64,000 bases of DNA from Folioceros fuciformis (Eukaryota > Anthocerotophyta > Anthocerotopsida > Anthocerotales), in NCBI GenBank assembly GCA_049999805.1, contig JBNGIO010006379.1, positions 487,350 through 551,349 on the forward strand. Reading direction: 5' to 3'. Under the pieces are notes generated by a model, which was not told the origin of the DNA, ran no database searches, and worked only from the letters and a program-made list of their open reading frames with translations. The stretch's first letter is position 1. Each line of letters starts with the position of its first letter. The position numbers and the translations under genes are program-made. Positions 10,422-20,962 of the stretch are shown piece by piece.

Positions 10422-11776
10422 TTAGCCAAATTGGCTGAAGTTGCTTGCGAAGGAGTCAATGATAAGTTGGTAGCCATCTGGGACAGGGCTCCCAGTGCGG
10501 ACTGCCTCAGCCAACTGAGGAACATCCGTATTCACATCCAGGTAGTTTGATAGCAGGAGCAGCAGGTGGAAGTCGGAGATTTTCTTCACATACGGTAAGC
10601 TTTTGTTTCGGTCCATATGAGCCTTCAAGGACTGTAAGGTGGGAGTCGGTAACCTGTTCTCGACTGGAAATGAGCATGACAGCGCTCCCTGTAAGACAGA
10701 CCATATCCCAGAGCAGGTTGTGAGAGGACGAGCCTGCAACAGACCTTCAGCTAAGTGTAAGGAGGAACAGGAAATCAGCGGACTGTGTGGGAAAAACCAA
10801 CCTGATGATCGAGAATTTTGACAGGAACAAGGAAAAAGTCGTTGTCTACATCACGAGTGTCCTTCCCCGCTATGACGACGTCCTTCTTCATCCTTGTGTT
10901 CTTGGCATCCACCCCTTGAACTGCATCATCGAACCAGTTCTCCCTAAACAGCTTCACACACTGGTCACTCAGCTGGAATGCTTCGAAGTGCACATCAGGT
11001 GCGCCCTCCTCGTTGACTTCCAACTTGACGATGGCCGTTGCCCAGCCTGGGAGGCTACTTTCAGCGTGCAATTCAACAGCCTGCCGCACTTCTCCGTTGG
11101 AGAGGGTGTAATCCCGTTTGTTCTGACTCACGGTCTGGGTAAAGATAAACCCTAAACGTTGCATCCCCAGACCGGCTGCGATAGTGTCTGCATGCCTTTC
11201 CTCCTCGGGATCCCTGAGCAACAGCAGGCTATCCTCGCTACCTTGCTGCGGTGGTTCGTATATGAACTCCACGGACATATCACCTCCCTGGCTCACAGTT
11301 CCGTACATGAACCCTCCCCGCTTGATCGAGAAAGCGAGGCTTTCGTGCACATAATGCTGAAAGGAATTGGCAGCATCCCGGTCAAAGGACAGGGAGGAGC
11401 AATGCGGCTTCTCTTGCCTCTCAATCCGGGTCTGCCGGGCTATCAGATCATCCATTGTCATCTTCTTGCCGAAGATGCCAGCAGGACTGACAGTCGGCCC
11501 CACGACCACCCGCTCCCCGCTGTAGTACAGAAACACGATGGCTCCATTCGCAATTCCCAAGGATGCAAGGGAAGCCGACTTATCCGCCAGATCCTTATGC
11601 TCAGCAGCTGAATCTAAGTCTTTGGACAGCAAAAGGGCCTGATTTCTTGAGATGATCTGGCTGGAGACAGGAACCTTCAAATTCTCTGCAATGGCATTTT
11701 GCAGATCGTGCACAGCGGCAGTCGAATCCAAGCTCACCCGCTCCAAACCATCGCGAGACCTTATCCTAATCAACAT
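10422..11776 (-). CDS. NPL4: NPL4-like ubiquitin-binding cofactor of CDC48
   Basis: NPL4 pairs with UFD1 to recruit the AAA ATPase CDC48/p97 to polyubiquitinated substrates for ER-associated degradation and related extraction. The model is complement(join(10422..10688, 10802..11776)), 413 aa, with one intron of 113 bp (CAG|GTTGGT ... TTACAG|GG). The N-terminus has the ubiquitin-like fold (MLIRIRSRDGLERVSL). The NPL4 core follows: KMTMDDLIARQ, SLSFDRDAANSFQHYV, RGGFMYGTVS, FIYEPPQQGSEDSLLLL, LGFIFTQTVSQ and DNDFFLVPVKILDHQ. The second exon gives LSCSFPVENR and KISDFHLLLLLSNYLDVN. Plant NPL4 proteins are about 410 aa, so this is full length. A 100-N gap starts 21 bp upstream of the ATG, hiding the 5' UTR. 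Confidence 0.95.
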
Positions 11777-11797
11777 CCTGTACCCCCGAGCAGCTCC

Positions 11798-11897
11798 NNN
11801 NNNNNNNNNNNNNNNNNNNNNNNNNNNNNNNNNNNNNNNNNNNNNNNNNNNNNNNNNNNNNNNNNNNNNNNNNNNNNNNNNNNNNNNNNNNNNNNNN
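11798..11897. other. assembly gap (100 N)
   Basis: A run of 100 N just upstream of the NPL4 start codon. Its real length is unknown. Confidence 0.99.
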
Positions 11898-13452
11898 ACA
11901 CCACCCCTCAAGCAAAGCCCTAATCCGAAGGAAACACCTCGTGCGAGGCAGCTCTGCAATCCGCTAACACCACGCGAAATACATACCGGTTCCTACTTCT
12001 AACAAAAATAAATTCTTCCCGAGACCGACACAAGCATTTTCTCCATCCTTTACCAAAGGAAACAATTGAAGTAATTTTTTTATTATAAATGTACTAAGAA
12101 GCTGTGCCATAAGCTAACACAATGCTAAATACCGGCCAGTATCACCTCATACATAGACCTTCTACCCAGTAAAATAGATTGTTCCTGAAATTAATGATTT
12201 TTTCCTTCTTTAAATATTTATTTATATTTTTTGATAGAATTCATGTAGTATTTTATATCAAATTAAATTTTTTTTAAGGAGAAAAAAATTATTTACCCAT
12301 CACAAATAGTAAGTCATTGGACTAAACCACATTATCACTAATCTTGTTATCATCCTGTGTATTAGATATCAAATTAAGGACATACCCACCCTAAAGATAT
12401 CCATTGGGCTTAGTGTTGTCTCATAGGTTGCATAGGTGGACACACACTCCAAGACAATGAACAGCCAAATACACAAAAGAGGAAACTAATGACTGTAGCG
12501 AATATGGGATATGGGATAAAAATCTACTTCTCTTTGTAAGGAAAGAAACCCAAAACCTTCCTCCTTGGCCTAAAAAATATACTTGCCGTTCTTATGAAGT
12601 CTGCGTACATTCAAAGCTATGATGGAGCCCCCACATGCACTTTGTGCATCGGTGTGAGGCTCAAGGCACATCCATTTCCGACCAACCAATCACCTTGTGG
12701 AGGGCCTTCTTCGTCGTATGCAACACTTGCACTTCCTCTCCTTTCTAGCCTCAGTTGCGCTTTCTAAACCCTTTCTAATGCGTGACATGTTTGGCTTACC
12801 AATCCTTTGCAACTCGCCTCTAAAGTTTGGGCTCAGAGCGTCGGGCGCTGAATCATGGGTAATGAAATCGGAGGAGCTGCTGTGAAGCTTTGCGACTCGG
12901 TTTACGGGGTTACGTGCGAATGCCTGGGGACATGAACAAACTTTGCGGTGCGGAACCGGAGGTGGACACACGCGTATCCTTCCTTTGGCTTTTGGGGCAT
13001 GGGATTCTCATCAAAGGTTCCGCTCCTCAGTCCGACAGAGGCAACAAACTCCTGTATAACCCTGCTAGAAAAATAAGGGAGTATCTCCACGGACTGAAAC
13101 CCAAGACAACTTATCTTGGTCGACTGGTCACAATCATGCAGTCAGTACAGGATGTGAAGGCAAGAGAGAGCAGTGGAGATCAGTGCGCAGCAGGCGGCGG
13201 GGGATCTACCCGGCTGCCTCAAGGTTGTTGGGCGCCCACGCTTCTACCCAGTTGCCGGAAGGTTGTTGGGTGCCCACGTCTCTTTAGTCTTCGCGACTGA
13301 GCGCATTGAAAGAACTACCGTTCTTAGACTTACTGAGTTACGTACGCGAGAAGGGGCCTCCTTGGCGTCGCAGCTGTGCTCGACCAGTGCACGCTGCGGA
13401 CGGGCTCTGAGGTAGTCTGGGAGGTGTAGAAGGAAAGAGTTGAGGACGGAAG
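11898..13452. other. intergenic, no gene recognised
   Basis: 11898-12660 is AT-rich with no coding signal. 12660-13452 becomes GC-richer and should contain the promoter and 5' UTR of the cytochrome b5 reductase gene. A roughly 35 bp direct duplication, centred on AAGGTTGTTGGG and CCCACG, lies at about 13217-13283. No protein family was recognised. Confidence 0.45.
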
Positions 13453-15201
13453 ATGGTGGAAGCCTCTCAAGCTTTACCCTATGCCATCACCCCCCAGGTG
13501 GGGGTCGGCGTGGCCGTGGCCGTGCTGGCGGTAGTTGCGGGTGCCGCCTACGTCTTTTTGGTCAAGAAGGGTGAGCTTCGGCCTTGGATGCGTTCGTGGC
13601 CCTCGTGTGTTGCCGGAGCTCTTCGGCTCGCTTTGGGATGGCAGTGTCGGGCTTCGTTGTTGATGGAGGCGATTCTACTTGCTTGCTGGTGCAGCCAAGC
13701 CTGTGCTTCACGAAGTGGAGTACAGAGCTTTCCCCATTGTCCGACGCACGCAATTGAGCCACAACGTGTTGAAGTTTCGCTGTGCCCTGCCCTCTCCCAA
13801 TGCCGTCTTGGGCCTGCCCGTTGGTCAGCATATTAGGATCACGTGAGTAGTCGTGGACTCCTCTAACAAAGACTGGTGATGCTATCGTGGGATGGTGGTG
13901 TCGTCGTGGATTTGGAACTGAAGCTGCCGGTTATGTTTCACTCTGTCCATGCTTTCACAATTCACGACATGTGTGGATGGTGTCATCAGCGGGTTTGACA
14001 AGGAGGGGGCTGAGGTCGTCAAGCCCTACACTCCAACAACTTTGGACTCTGACAAGGGATATTTCGAATTGGTTGTGAAGGTGGGAAGGATGCCTGTAGC
14101 TTAAGTTTGCCATCCAAGCATCAGCCTGAGACGTCTATTACTTGCTTCCTTGACTCTGGCTGCCCTGTGACTCGCCTCACCGAATTCATGCATTCAGATA
14201 TATCCAGAAGGAAAGATGTCGTATCACCTCAGCACGTTGAAAGTGGGGGATGCAATCCACGCTAGAGGGCCGTCTGTAAGTAGCCCCTTTCTACGGACCT
14301 GATGACTTTATTTTCCCTTCTTTTCGTGTTTGATTACTTATACAAACTGCTTCGTGGTTGTAATGTAGGGGCGCTTCTCCTACAAGCCAAATCAGTACAG
14401 GGCCTGTGGAATGCTTGCTGGAGGGACTGGCATCACACCAATGTTTCAGGTGCTTTCTTGTGCTGTACTGCAGGAAATCAGTCAAACTGTGGAGGCAGGC
14501 CTCTAAACGTTGCATGTTCTTTTGCTGCTGCACGATGCCCGCTCAGGTGGCCAGGGCCATTTTGGAGAATCCAAAGGACAACACGAAAGTGCATCTTCTT
14601 TATGCCAACGTCACATACGATGACATTTTGCTCAAGGTAAGCAGTTCTTTGGATCCTGTTGTGGAGGGACTTTGTTGAGAAGGATCTCAACCTGAACAAC
14701 AGGTACCCTGGAATTGCAGAGGCTATCAGCACATCCTTTGCAGAGTACTTCTGCCCATTCTTTTGCTGCTTTGTTAATTTCACATGGTCGTGTTGGCAGG
14801 AAGAGCTTGACAGTCTCGCCAACAACTACAGGGACAAGTTCACAGTTTACTATGTGCTGAACAATGTCTGTTCCCCTTGCCCAGCTATCCGTTTTTCCAT
14901 TGTACAACTTGCATGCTACAAACTGAACCAAGAGTTGTGCGAACGCAGGCACCAGAAAAGTGGACCGGTGGGGTCGGCTTCATTTCTAGCGACATGATCA
15001 AGAAACACTGCCCATCACCTGCAGCAGATATTAAGGTTCTCCTTTGCTGCAAACTGGGTTCGTCATGCTCTTTTTGGAAGAAGTGCTGAAGGCCTCCTTC
15101 ACTTGCAGATACTGCGATGCGGGCCTCCCGGAATGAACAAAGCAATGCAAGACCATCTGAATGCCTTGGGTTACAGTAAAGATATGCAATTCCAGTTTTG
15201 A
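13453..15201 (+). CDS. CBR1: NADH-cytochrome b5 reductase
   Basis: An FAD enzyme of the ER membrane that passes electrons from NADH to cytochrome b5 for fatty-acid desaturation and related reactions. The model is join(13453..13570, 13695..13842, 13990..14080, 14198..14275, 14369..14449, 14547..14636, 14800..14865, 14949..15035, 15109..15201), 283 aa, every intron GT-AG and all phases consistent. The N-terminus has a membrane anchor ([20 protein letters not shown]). The FAD motif KPYTPTT replaces the usual RPYTPT-type start, as in plant CBR1. Next come GRFSYKP, the NADH-site [43 protein letters not shown] and the terminal [11 protein letters not shown]. The ER rather than the mitochondrial isoform is inferred from length and the short anchor. 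Confidence 0.95.
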
Positions 15202-15479
15202 ACATTGAAGACTCTGATGACAGAGAAGCACCCCTTCGATGTCAAGATGACTATGGAGGAGTCATTTTAGCTGTAGAACTGACTTGAAAATGTATCCTTG
15301 GACGTCAAGATGACTATGCTGCGGTTCTTGTAGCTGTAGAAACCGCTTGAAAACGTCTCGTTTTTCGGCAGACTGGTTATTTGACGGGTGAGTCTTACAC
15401 GTTCGTTTCGACTTCGTACCGTACCACGACCCTGCTTGTTCGTGGACGAGGGCATGGCAGGCGTTTCAACTTCATTTCA
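15202..15479. repeat. partial ~65 bp duplication after CBR
   Basis: Two related copies lie at about 15238-15292 and 15303-15357, sharing GTCAAGATGACTATG and TAGCTGTAGAA followed by CTTGAAAA. They may lie in the 3' UTR of the reductase gene. No coding signal. Confidence 0.5.
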
Positions 15480-15642
15480 TGCGCAGATGGCCGATCTACA
15501 GATCTTGTGCGGATGGACGGCCTATCTACTTCATGTGCGGATGGATGGCCTATCTAGTTCATGTGCGGATGGATGGCATATGTAGTTCATGTGGGGATGG
15601 ATGGCCTATCTAGTTCATGTGCGAATGGATGAACTAGATAGG
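15480..15642. repeat. 28 bp tandem repeat ending in a hairpin
   Basis: About five copies of a 28 bp unit built on GTGCGGATGGATGGCCTATC and TAGTTCAT. The array ends in an inverted repeat at 15605-15642: a perfect 14 bp stem (CCTATCTAGTTCAT / ATGAACTAGATAGG) with a 10-nt loop. Confidence 0.85.
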
Positions 15643-15739
15643 TGGAGATGAATGGTTTATCTATTTTATGTGGAAGGGTAGCTAGCAACATTGGTCATTG
15701 AAACGCCTATCCAGTGCAAAGGTAGTAACAGTGGTCATT

Positions 15740-16330
15740 GCAATAGTAGTAGGACTTCAAAACTTTGCCGACTTGGCCAATGACAATGTGTAATGGTAGC
15801 AAGACTTCAAGACTTGGCCAACTTTGCTAGTGCATATGTGCAATGGAAGCAAGACTTCAAGACTTGGCCGACTTAGCCACTGCTATGTGCAATGGTAGTA
15901 AGACTTCAAGACTTGGCCGACTTAGCAGTGGTATGTGCAATGGAAGCAAGACTTCACGACTTGGCCGACTTAGCNNNNNNNNNNGTGGTATGTGCAATGG
16001 AAGCAAGACTTCACGACTTGGCCGACTTAGCCACTGCTATGTGCAATGGAAGCAAGACTTCAAGACTTGGCCGACTTAGCCACTGCTATGTGCAATGGAA
16101 GCAAGACTTCAAGACTTGGCCGACTTAGTAGTGGTATGTGCAATGGAAGCAAGACTTCAAGACTTGGCCGACTTAGCCACTGCTACTGTGTAATGGTAGC
16201 AAGACACTTGGCCAACTTAGCCACTACTAATGTGCAACGGTACCAAGACAATTGGCCCACTTAACCAATGCCAATATGTAATGGTAGCAAGACTTCAAGA
16301 CTTGGCCAACTTGGCCAATGCTAATGTTCA
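15740..16330. repeat. 49 bp minisatellite
   Basis: A head-to-tail array of a 49 bp unit: ATGTGCAATGGAAGCAAGAC then TTCAAGACTTGGCCGACTTA then GCCACTGCT. Copies in the centre (about 15840-16185) are nearly identical and the edges are degenerate. A 10-N gap at 15975-15984 probably marks collapsed or uncounted copies. The unit is not a multiple of three, so open frames across it are not genes. Confidence 0.92.
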
Positions 16331-16640
16331 ACAATAGCAAATCTTGGCTATATTGCACAAGACTTGGCTAGTGCCAATTTGCAGCAATAACTTAGCTGTC
16401 TTGGCCAATGTCGAGACTTGACCAGTGTCAATGTGCAATGGTAGCAAGACTTGGCCACGAGACTTTCAATAGCTAGACTTGGCAACTGCAACAAGACTTG
16501 GCTGCAAGACTTGACAACAAGACTTGGCTGCAAGANNNNNNNNNNTGCAAGACTTGACAACAAGACAAGGCTGCAAGACTTGACAACAAGACAAGGCTGC
16601 AAGACTTATAGAAGCTAGGCTTGGCTAGTGTAATTGTAGC
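16331..16640. repeat. degenerate CAAGACTTGG-type repeats
   Basis: Shorter units related to the neighbouring minisatellite, such as GCAAGACTTGACAACAAGAC and AAGGCT, repeated several times around 16490-16610, with a 10-N gap at 16536-16545. Probably decayed derivatives of the 49 bp array. Confidence 0.75.
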
Positions 16641-17180
16641 TAGACTTGGTCTTGGTCAGCACCAATGTGCAACAATAGCAAGACTTAGTGCCCATTAGCC
16701 AGTGGCTAATGCAACCATAGCCAAACTTGGCCAAGGCAAACGATAGTAAGATAGGGCAATGATAGCAAAATCAGCTTCTTCTATGTGCAAACCGCCAATG
16801 GTAAAGCAATAGTAGCAAGGAGGCCTATTTCGTGGGACAATTTTAGTCAACAAAAATGCAATGACCATTTCTTCAGCCTTAGCCCTTACAAGAGTGCAAT
16901 AGTGGCAAGATGACCATTGCTTAAACCTTAGTCCTTACAAGAGTGCAATAGTGGCAAGACTCAGCGAAAATGTAATGAACATTGCTTAAACCTGAGTCCC
17001 AACAACAGTGCAATAGTAGCAAGACTCAATGAAAATGCAATGACCACTTTGTTCAACCTTAGCCCCAACAATAGCACAATAGTGCAATGATCACTACTTA
17101 AAACTTAGCCCCAACAATTTTACAATAATAATAAGATCCAGTGAAAATGTGATGACAATTGGTCAAACCCCTTAGCTTCC
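16641..17180. repeat. degenerate ~70 bp repeats
   Basis: At least four diverged copies (about 16850-17150) share CCTTAGCCC, CAACAATAGTGCAATAGT, GGCAAGAC and AAAATGCAATGACCA. No coding signal. Confidence 0.7.
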
Positions 17181-18675
17181 ATAATTGTATGTCTAAAGAT
17201 ATGAAATGATCACTTTAGATCGTTATCACGCTTAGGTGTTTCACCTTCTGCGCTTCACGTAGATGAACAAGGGCACAGATGCTTGGAATATAAGGACTAA
17301 AGCGATGGCTTGGGCGGTGGAGAGGGGTGCATGGAGAGGGGCGCCTTCAACACGCCCATGTTTAGCTATCAATGAGGAGTGTATTGCTTCCCATTGTGGT
17401 TGTTGTGTGTGCCTCCTATTTGTACAGTGCAATTAGCATGGTAGGACCTCTATTAATATTGGACTCACACCACCAATGACCATCAAGGAGGCTAGTGCGT
17501 AGTCCCTTCCAAGTAAGAGCACTGTTGAGACGGCTTATATATTATGCCACTAGCAATTGCTATTATGAGACAATGTCTTGTGGGAGAATGCTTGATCACT
17601 TTAAAGTAGGTAAGCCAGACAATCGACTTAGTTCAAATTAAGGTCATTCTTGATAGATAGCACTCATGTGGAGAGCTTGCACTATCAAGCTCACTTGAAA
17701 CATTTTGCTGTGATTGAGGGGGAAACACTATTGAGTTGAAATCATGTGCATGGTGAACCCCAAAGCTTGGTTGTTTGAAGTGACATAGGAAGTAGATACT
17801 AGTGCAATTGACTAGCCTTGAGCGCGCAAAGTAGATGTAGGACCTTCTACAGCCCACATTGCTGTAATTTCAAGAAAAAAAATTTGAATATTCCAATTGC
17901 TCTCCCATGCACAAACCTAGGGGCCGAGTCTTGTGTTCTTATGTAGACCATGTAGTGCAAGGTATAATCCTCTGCCATGAATAGTGGGCAATCTTTGAAT
18001 CCCATAAAAGCTCTTGTTTGCAAGCTATACACAAACCTCAATCTCGTGACAAGCACACACATCATGACTAATTTAAGTAATGACAAGGTGCACTTGTTCA
18101 GACCTAGCTTGAATGCATATACAAATCATATTTGCAAATGCATGATTGGCCGCAGATATAATCGAAAAAGGAGTGGATAACTACCACTACCCTGGATGCA
18201 AAGCTTATATGTATACTTATGTATGTTCTAATTGTGCATGGCAAGAAAAAGGGCAATAGCAATGCAACATAGCGTCACACCACGGTGCATTATACTCTCG
18301 AGCCTTTGCCTATTACAACCTACATTATACTCTTGAGCCTTAGCCCATGGTAGCATTTATTACAACCTAAGCCGTTGTAATAGAGCTTTGTTTATAGGGG
18401 GTGTAACATAACTATAAGGGACGGTGTAGTGCCATAAGGAGTAGTATGCAAGCATATATTATTGGTAGCATGATCATAGATGAAGTGTAGGGAACATTCA
18501 ACATGTATGTACATATGTGATTGGTAGACATTGTCTATTGGTGTCAAAGATAAAGAGAGAGAGGGACCTTAGTACCAATGTGCACACGAGTGTGCGCCTA
18601 CCTACTTATATGCATATAGCATATCTAGCAAAAGGTCTTATTCTTTGAATAGCGAAGATTCTAACCATTCAGTCA
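17181..18675. other. AT-rich intergenic, no gene recognised
   Basis: No domain-bearing frame, RNA gene or structured mobile element was recognised. Simple degenerate phrases such as TTATACTCTTGAGCCTTAGC recur near 18285-18375. Confidence 0.45.
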
Positions 18676-18764
18676 TGGGGACAATAATGTCATCCCTTCT
18701 CTCCGTGGGGACAATAATGTCATCCCTTCTCTCCATGGGGACAATAATGTCATCCCTTCTCTCC
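18676..18764. repeat. 30 bp tandem repeat, three copies
   Basis: Three near-identical copies of TGGGGACAATAATGTCATCC plus CTTCTCTCCG. The unit is a multiple of three, so frames stay open through it, but the surrounding frame shows no family resemblance. Confidence 0.9.
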
Positions 18765-19083
18765 GATTGGTTTGCCATCGGATTTGGCTCTTCAAGTTCA
18801 TTTGCCAATGGTATTGATGAAGCCGTATTGGAGAATGCTTCTGAACAATGTCTGTTGTAAAAGGCATTTAAACATCTAAGGATGCAAAACACGCTTAAAG
18901 TCTTCATTACTTCTCAAGATTTAGATCATCTAAAGAAAGATGAATAGTCAAGCTGAACTAATATTCTCACTACAAAACTATGCAAAAAGGGGTTAAAAAT
19001 GATCGAAACGGACTTTTCATACAAAACAAAATAAAAAACAGTAAAAATAGAGAAAAAGTAACTATAAAACCTTGAGGCCATGG

Positions 19084-19183
19084 NNNNNNNNNNNNNNNNN
19101 NNNNNNNNNNNNNNNNNNNNNNNNNNNNNNNNNNNNNNNNNNNNNNNNNNNNNNNNNNNNNNNNNNNNNNNNNNNNNNNNNNN
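19084..19183. other. assembly gap (100 N)
   Basis: A run of 100 N between an AT-rich stretch and GC-alternating repeats. Confidence 0.99.
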
Positions 19184-20150
19184 GCGCACATGTACGCGCC
19201 ATTGCCTAAAAAGCGGGACCTTTTTTGGGAGGTTTTCTGCTATTTTTTAGAATTTGTTTTACCATTATGCGCTTAAAATACGTGTTAGTCAATTTATGGC
19301 GCACACAAGTGCGCGCCAGCTGGGTCATCGTGTGCACAAGTGTGTGCCAACTTGGTCATCATATGCACCAGTGTGCACCAGCACACTCATAGCACACCCT
19401 TTTATGCACCAATGAGGGCACGGCACGCACAAATAAATAGCAGCTAGGTCATGGTGCATACTTATGAGCACGGGCACGATTAGAGCAAGAACTTGTGCAT
19501 GTTGGTTTGCTCCTAACGCAAACTTTTGTATGACAATTGGTTCTTAGTAAGGACTTACAAATACCACTTGGCTTCCTACCTGCACTTTTAAATACTAATA
19601 GATTGATTTAGAGCCTCCTAAATGTGGGCAGTGTAAGAAGATATTGAAACCCTAGGATTTCAAACCTTAGCTCTTTGATCAACCATTTCCTGAGGCGTTT
19701 AAGGTCTCTACAACATCTTGAATGCCTATATGACTCAGAAGTCGGAGGAAGAGATGAAGATAAATGAGGCAAAGGAAGAGGCAAGTCATTACATTCCATA
19801 TGAAGCTCACTTATACACTTCACCCATTTGAATGAGACACAAACGAATAAATCCGTAGTTTTTCAAGGTAACGTAAACATGCCAAAACCAAACTTTTTTG
19901 ACAAGTTTAATAATCCTTTGGCATACTTCATATTGATATGCATACGATCTAGAATTATGACAGCTCTAAACCTTTGGTATGACACGTGACTATTTCCATA
20001 TAAGCCCAAGGTAATTATTGGCGAACAAGTACAAATTTATCTAAAAAAAATGGAAGATACTAAATCAAGCTAGAAAAGCTTGGATTTTCTATGAAACCCT
20101 AAAATGGAGGACAAACCCAATTTATTTCAGATACTATTTCTAGATCTAAA
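19184..20150. other. degenerate GTGCGCGCC-type repeats and empty AT-rich DNA
   Basis: From 19184 to about 19450 a loose unit of about 30 bp recurs (for example GCACACAAGTGCGCGCCAGC followed by TGGGTCATC). From 19450 to 20150 I see no gene or element. Confidence 0.5.
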
Positions 20151-20740
20151 AATCTAAAAGTGCCAAAAAGAGGAGAGCTCTAAGTTTATTAGCTCTTAGA
20201 CTAGTTTAAAACTGGTCTATAGCTGTTAAAAAGGAAAGAGGTCCGGTTTGTACAAGCCAAAAGAAGAGAGTTCTAATCTAGAGTTATCAAAAAAGAATTA
20301 TAATCTAGGTATGTTAAAAGAGGAAAGTTTAGAAAAAGAGTCCTAATCTAGAGTTGTTAAAAGAAGAAAGTTTGGAAAAGAGTCATAATATAGACATGTT
20401 AAAAGAGGAAAATTTGGAAAAAGAATTTGGAACAAGGAAAGTTTGAAAAATTCTGATCTAGACATGCCTTAAGACAAGAGGTCAAGTCTAGACCTGCTGA
20501 AGGAAGAGGGTTCCAATCTAGAACTATTGGCAAAGGAGGAAAGCTTGAATCTAAATGTGTAACATAGGAGAGGTATCTCGATTAGGTAATAAAGATACTA
20601 TAGAGGCTATATAAACAGGGCAAGATGTTCATAGAGGCTCCTTAAACGGATCAAGATTTCTCAAGAGGCTATACAAGCAGATCAAGATCTCTCAAGAGGC
20701 TATACAAGCGGATCAAGATCTATAGAGAGCCTACTGGATA
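20151..20740. repeat. two families of degenerate tandem repeats upstream of the OTU gene
   Basis: About 20270-20540 repeats a unit of about 55-60 bp containing TCTAGAGTTGTTAAAAGA and GAAAGTTTGGAAAAGAG. About 20600-20730 repeats a unit of about 33 bp containing AGAGGCTATACAAGCGGATC and AAGATCTCTC. The copies are diverged. Confidence 0.75.
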
Positions 20741-20896
20741 TTTGTGGCCTCTCTTCACTTTTAGCTCTCTACATATTTTTTTTCTTCTTGTTTAGGGTGG
20801 GTGGGATTTTGCATATCTTTTAAATAGAACACTCGCTTCCTCTAAAAAGGGTACATTTGTGTGTCCAAATATCTATAAAACCTATGTATATATCCT

Positions 20897-20907
20897 TATA
20901 TAAAATA
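20897..20907 (+). promoter_or_regulatory. possible TATA box of the OTU gene
   Basis: TATATAAAATA lies 56 bp before the start codon. In an AT-rich setting such a match is weak, and it would leave only a short 5' UTR. Confidence 0.3.
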
Positions 20908-20962
20908 AGTGATATGGGATTATTGTATTTGAAGTTTATAGATAATTATTACTACTTTTATA

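Noticed and set aside
15843-16264. Overlapping plus-strand frames with repeated MCNGSKTSRLGRLS peptides
   Set aside because: They are readings of a 49 bp minisatellite in all three frames; the unit is not a multiple of three, so no constant protein is encoded.
18645-18860. Plus-strand frame with repeated MGTIMSSLLS peptide
   Set aside because: It is produced by a 30 bp tandem repeat, with no coding evidence outside the repeat.
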